Assembly: GCA_002499945.1 (NCBI GenBank)
Contig: DKYP01000027.1
Span: 1 to 8,747, forward strand
Reading direction: 5' to 3'
Length of the DNA: 8,747 nt
Source of the DNA: Lachnoclostridium sp. UBA7097
GTDB taxonomy: Bacteria; Bacillota; Clostridia; Lachnospirales; Lachnospiraceae
Below, piece after piece: positions 6,147-8,747 of this stretch. Under the pieces are notes generated by a model. It searched no databases and had not been told where the DNA came from. It was given only the letters and a program-made list of their open reading frames with translations. Position numbers and translations under genes: made by a program. Within the stretch, counting starts at the first letter, position 1; each line of letters begins with the position of its first letter.

Positions 6147-6665
6147 TTACTGGTGCATAAAATTCTTCAAAGTAATCTCAACTATACACTTAGTTCCAAA
6201 TTTTTCCCTGATTTGCTCAAGTGCTTCCTTCTTAATAACTTCTTCTGAAATAGTATCATTAGTATGTGACTGCATTACACTACGTATTATATCAGTAATT
6301 GTTGACTGGTAGGAAGTAATTGTTTCTGTCTTAAAATCACTATAATCATCTGATGTCTTATTAACCCCGACTGTAAAACCGTCAAAAAGTGCATAATGGT
6401 CTTTCTTGTCAGTGCCTGCCCCAAGGTTTACTGTCTGCTGTGCTTCAAATGCCACATCAGTGTATTCTATATCACTTACCTTATAATTATCTTCTGGTGC
6501 TGTATCCCCGTTATAAATCTCTAAGTCTAAAATAGACGCTACCTGTGTAATAAGCTTATTAGTCTTATTAAATGTAGGCATCATAACAAAGAATAAGATT
6601 GCAGTTAAAACAACATTGACTACAGTTAAAGCTGTAATAATAACACTAAAAATATTTTTTTTCAT
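6147..6665 (-). CDS. fliL: FliL-like basal-body-associated protein
   Basis: This 172-residue protein has a short cytoplasmic end (MKKN), one transmembrane helix near residues 5-28, and a soluble domain expected outside the membrane. That layout, the length, and the placement between motB and fliM match FliL, which surrounds or supports the MotA/MotB stator at the motor. The sequence is divergent, so the call leans on architecture and gene order; the C-terminal IREKFGTKCIVEITLKNFMH resembles the conserved end of FliL proteins. An AAGGAAAGGTG ribosome site lies eight bases before the ATG. It starts 17 bases after motB. Nothing indicates truncation. Confidence 0.85.
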   Translation of the reverse strand: MKKNIFSVIITALTVVNVVLTAILFFVMMPTFNKTNKLITQVASILDLEIYNGDTAPEDNYKVSDIEYTDVAFEAQQTVNLGAGTDKKDHYALFDGFTVGVNKTSDDYSDFKTETITSYQSTITDIIRSVMQSHTNDTISEEVIKKEALEQIREKFGTKCIVEITLKNFMHQ

Positions 6666-6682
6666 TGTTTATACACCTTTCC

Positions 6683-7489
6683 TTAATGAGTATTGCTATA
6701 TATTTTAATCTCTACACGCCTGTTCCTGGCCCGCCCCTGTGCATTGTCATTGCTTGCAACAGGAATTGTTTCGCCACGCCCTGACGCTTCAAGGTATTTA
6801 GGTTTAAGCCCTTTAACATTCTGCAGGTATTCTAAAACTTTTGTAGCCCTTGCAGTTGACAGCCACAAGTTGCTTGAATATGCTGCATTGCTTATAGGCA
6901 CATTATCTGTATGCCCCTCAATCTTTATCAGCTTGCCAGAATAATTCTTCAGTATATCTCCAACCCTGCTAAGGACTTTCTTGGCACCATCTGGTATTTC
7001 AGCACTTCCAGATTCAAATAATAAATCCCCGCTAAGTGAAACCATTACATACTGGTAACTGTCATCTATTGATACATCTACAGAATCTTCAAGACGTTGC
7101 TGCTCTGTCTGTTCCACAATTTCATTATATAACTGCTCTGTCTTGTTTCTCTGCTGTTTCTCAAGTTCTTCTACAAATTCTGCAAGCGGGTCACTTTCAA
7201 CATCAGATTCGCTTGCTTTTCCCATGTCAGAATAATATTCATCAAGGTTATTAAGCTGTGTGGCACCGCTTGAAACAAGCACACCATCACCTATAGCCTG
7301 CGCACCTCCGCTAAAAATACTGAAACTGTTAGACAGCGATGCAACAAGCTCTGCATATTTTACCTCGTCTACATTAGACATTGAGAACAAAAGTACGAAG
7401 AAACAGAGCAAAAGGTTCATAAGGTCGGAAAACGTATCTTTCCAGCCGTCGGTTTTAATTTCCTCTTCTTGTTTCTTTGCTCTTGCCAT
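6683..7489 (-). CDS. motB: MotB, flagellar stator protein with peptidoglycan-binding OmpA-like domain
   Basis: MotB anchors the stator to the cell wall and supplies the ion-binding aspartate. Residues 16-38 (WKDTFSDLMNLLLCFFVLLF followed by SMS) form the single transmembrane helix, with D22 in the place of the essential channel Asp. A linker with a charged, Gln/Glu-rich helix spans about 100-135. The OmpA-like domain covers about 150-265, with GHTDNVP at 192-198, NLWLSTARA around 207-215, GRGE at 237-240 and NRRVE at 256-260. The 268-residue length is typical. Its ATG overlaps the motA stop by one base (TAATG), so the two are probably translationally coupled and made in matched amounts. Whether the ion is proton or sodium cannot be told from sequence alone. 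Confidence 0.97.
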   Translation of the reverse strand: MARAKKQEEEIKTDGWKDTFSDLMNLLLCFFVLLFSMSNVDEVKYAELVASLSNSFSIFSGGAQAIGDGVLVSSGATQLNNLDEYYSDMGKASESDVESDPLAEFVEELEKQQRNKTEQLYNEIVEQTEQQRLEDSVDVSIDDSYQYVMVSLSGDLLFESGSAEIPDGAKKVLSRVGDILKNYSGKLIKIEGHTDNVPISNAAYSSNLWLSTARATKVLEYLQNVKGLKPKYLEASGRGETIPVASNDNAQGRARNRRVEIKIYSNTH

Positions 7490-8304
7490 TAAGCCTCACC
7501 ACCTTCAGCAGCAGCGTCACCGCCGCCCTCACCCATTGCATCACGTACAGATGGTGCAAGGAATGATTTAAGTTTCTCTTCTATAACACGCGGGTTTTCA
7601 CCTGCCTGTATTGACAGAAGCCCTTCTACCATTATTTCTTTCATCTTTATTTCATCAGAGTTATGCATTTTAAGCTTGAATGAAATAGGTATACATATCC
7701 AGTTAGAAAGAAGTGAACCATACAACGTAGTAATAAGTGCAACCGCCATGTTAGGACCGATTTTTGACATATCTTCCATGTTGTAAAGCATGTTTACAAG
7801 ACCTACAAGGGTACCAATCATACCCCAGGCAGGACCCATACTTCCCCAGTTAGCCCAGAACATGACTTTCTCATTATGCCTTTCGTCTATAGCACCAAGT
7901 TCAGTATCCATAATGTTCCTTACAAGTTCAGGGTCAGTACCATCGACTATAAGCATAATGCCTTTCTTTAAAAAGTCATCTTCAATATTGTTGGCAGCTT
8001 CCTCCAGGGCAAGCAGCCCCTCTTTACGTGCAACATTAGATAAATTAATAATGTTCCTGATTCCCTCAGCAGGGTCAATATTATGTACTTTCATTGCAAG
8101 CCCCATAGACTTAAATGAAGATAAAAATACTGGAAGACTCTTTGCCTGCACCATCATACAGCATATAGAACCACCAAGGGTAATTAATACAGATGTCGGG
8201 TCCCAGAAGTGTCCCATAGCCGCTGGACCTTCTTCACCAGTAACAATACCAACGACAACCATGGCAGCACATGCAATAAGTCCTATAATTGTTGTAATAT
8301 CCAC
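7489..8304 (-). CDS. motA: MotA, flagellar stator ion-channel protein
   Basis: MotA and MotB form the ion-driven stator that turns the rotor. The 271 residues include four hydrophobic helices (about 4-22, 37-54, 148-172, 185-207) and a large cytoplasmic loop. R93 and E101 have the eight-residue spacing of the E. coli MotA R90/E98 pair that contacts FliG. P158 (in GPAWGMIGTLVGL) and P206 match the conserved prolines at the ends of helices 3 and 4. The C-terminal tail is Gly/Ala/Glu-rich. The start is GTG, supported by AAGGTGG eight bases upstream; the small membrane ORF at 8325-8417 ends 20 bases before it. The stop overlaps the motB start by one base. Confidence 0.97.
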   Translation of the reverse strand: MDITTIIGLIACAAMVVVGIVTGEEGPAAMGHFWDPTSVLITLGGSICCMMVQAKSLPVFLSSFKSMGLAMKVHNIDPAEGIRNIINLSNVARKEGLLALEEAANNIEDDFLKKGIMLIVDGTDPELVRNIMDTELGAIDERHNEKVMFWANWGSMGPAWGMIGTLVGLVNMLYNMEDMSKIGPNMAVALITTLYGSLLSNWICIPISFKLKMHNSDEIKMKEIMVEGLLSIQAGENPRVIEEKLKSFLAPSVRDAMGEGGGDAAAEGGEA

Positions 8305-8324
8305 AACTTACACCACCTTATAAT

Positions 8325-8417
8325 TTAATAGTAAGAGCATATATACAATAGCTTGTATATATACAAGAATGCCACCAGCATTCCTGCTATAAAGCACACA
8401 TCCCCCACCTGTTGCAT
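8325..8417 (-). CDS. unannotated 30-residue single-pass membrane protein between flbD and motA
   Basis: An ATG at 8417 opens a 30-codon frame ending at TAA 8325-8327. It begins MQQVGDVC, continues with a hydrophobic helix FIAGMLVAFLYIYKLLYIC (about residues 9-27), and ends SYY. A GCAGGAG ribosome site lies five bases before the ATG, about as good as those of the neighbouring genes. The stop is 20 bases before the motA start, ordinary operon spacing, and the motA ribosome site begins after it. The frame is closed upstream by a TAA and has no other ATG, GTG or TTG start. I do not recognise the family. Position suggests a stator- or basal-body-linked small membrane protein, but function is unknown. 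Caution: the region also contains strong palindromes, and a 30-codon frame can arise by chance. Confidence 0.55.
   Translation of the reverse strand: MQQVGDVCFIAGMLVAFLYIYKLLYICSYY
8339..8367. repeat. overlapping palindromes inside the small membrane ORF
   Basis: ATATATACAA (8339-8348) and TTGTATATAT (8353-8362) form a perfect 10-bp stem around TAGC. CTTGTATATATACAAG (8352-8367) is itself a perfect 16-bp palindrome. The middle copy can pair with either side, so two folds compete. In protein terms this encodes the repeated LYIYKLLYI, so part of the symmetry may be coding. Confidence 0.7.
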
Positions 8418-8444
8418 GTGTACTCCTGCAATCCTGCCAGAGGC

Positions 8445-8485
8445 TATACCATGTTAGAAATTTGTTAGAAATTCTTTCTGGTATA
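8445..8485. promoter_or_regulatory. inverted repeat enclosing an 11-bp tandem repeat, flbD-motA gap
   Basis: TATACCA (8445-8451) and TGGTATA (8479-8485) are reverse complements around a 27-base interior. The interior begins with two perfect tandem copies of TGTTAGAAATT (8452-8462 and 8463-8473). Eleven bases is close to one helical turn, as in binding sites for repeated protein contacts. It lies just after flbD and before the small ORF. Function (operator, RNA hairpin) is unknown. Confidence 0.45.
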
Positions 8486-8500
8486 TATATAATTTCTATA

Positions 8501-8689
8501 TCACTCTATAGAATTGCATTCTCTCTTAAACAATTTTACTAAATTTTTCACGTTCTGTCTACTTTCTTTTACAATTATTTTTTTCCCGGTGGTCAGCGTG
8601 ATAACCGTATCGGGTGTTTCTTCAACTGTTTCAATCAAATCTGAATTAATTGTAACCCCAGAACCATTCAGCCTGGTAACATCAATCAT
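8501..8689 (-). CDS. flbD: FlbD-family flagellar protein
   Basis: This 62-residue protein matches the small FlbD family found in flagellar operons of Firmicutes and spirochaetes, typically between the hook gene and motA. The conserved pattern is visible: MIDVTRLNG at the start, then INSDLIETVEETPDTVITLT, GKK, and VKES. Its exact role is not settled; it is usually listed as a flagellar accessory protein. The start is fixed by a GGGGGAGGG site seven bases upstream, although the reading frame stays open to the window edge. It is unrelated to the Caulobacter sigma-54 regulator of the same name. It ends 83 bases before the small membrane ORF. Confidence 0.93.
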   Translation of the reverse strand: MIDVTRLNGSGVTINSDLIETVEETPDTVITLTTGKKIIVKESRQNVKNLVKLFKRECNSIE

Positions 8690-8747
8690 ACAAAATCCCT
8701 CCCCCTTTCTCCCTGCCCTTTTACTATACTGACGACCGTTAAGATTT

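Noticed and set aside
8739..8747. End of an upstream gene such as flgE (TAA at 8739-8741)
   Set aside because: Only two codons would lie in the window, too few to support a call; otherwise 8690-8747 shows only the flbD ribosome site.

Overview
The window is AT-rich DNA carrying ten flagellar genes, all on the minus strand. Gene content and order, strong GGAGG-type ribosome binding sites, a FliY-type switch protein (CheC-like plus FliN domains), FlbD next to MotA/MotB, and a FliL–FliM–FliY–FliO–FliP–FliQ–FliR run all point to a motile Firmicute. A Lachnospiraceae-like clostridium (Lachnospira, Roseburia or Eubacterium type) is the best guess. The family-level placement is inference from protein style, not from a database search.

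In transcription order (right to left): flbD (8501-8689); a 30-codon unannotated small membrane-protein ORF (8325-8417); motA and motB, which share one base (8304 to 6683); fliL (6665-6147); a 143-base gap holding an inverted-repeat element and an extended -10 promoter-like site; fliM (6003-5023); fliY (5019-3793); fliO (3767-3378); fliP (3403-2513, overlapping fliO); fliQ (2478-2209); fliR (2196-1420). The genes from fliM to fliR are almost gapless and look like one transcription unit. Their products form three linked machines: the stator (MotA/MotB, with FliL and possibly FlbD as accessories), the rotor switch (FliM/FliY) and the export gate (FliO/P/Q/R).

After fliR the flagellar run stops inside this window. 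A 561-base stretch without a convincing gene (859-1419) holds several hairpins and a nested inverted-repeat element. Beyond it, 1-858 is the N-terminal 286 codons of an IS200/IS605-family TnpB, also on the minus strand and running off the left edge. Export genes flhB and flhA, which follow fliR in Bacillus-type clusters, are not seen here, so an insertion or rearrangement probably lies downstream of fliR.

No tRNA, rRNA, CRISPR array or clear riboswitch was recognised. The points most worth a second look are the small membrane ORF between flbD and motA, the two inverted-repeat elements (1028-1187 and 6027-6143), and the TnpB lying next to flagellar genes.
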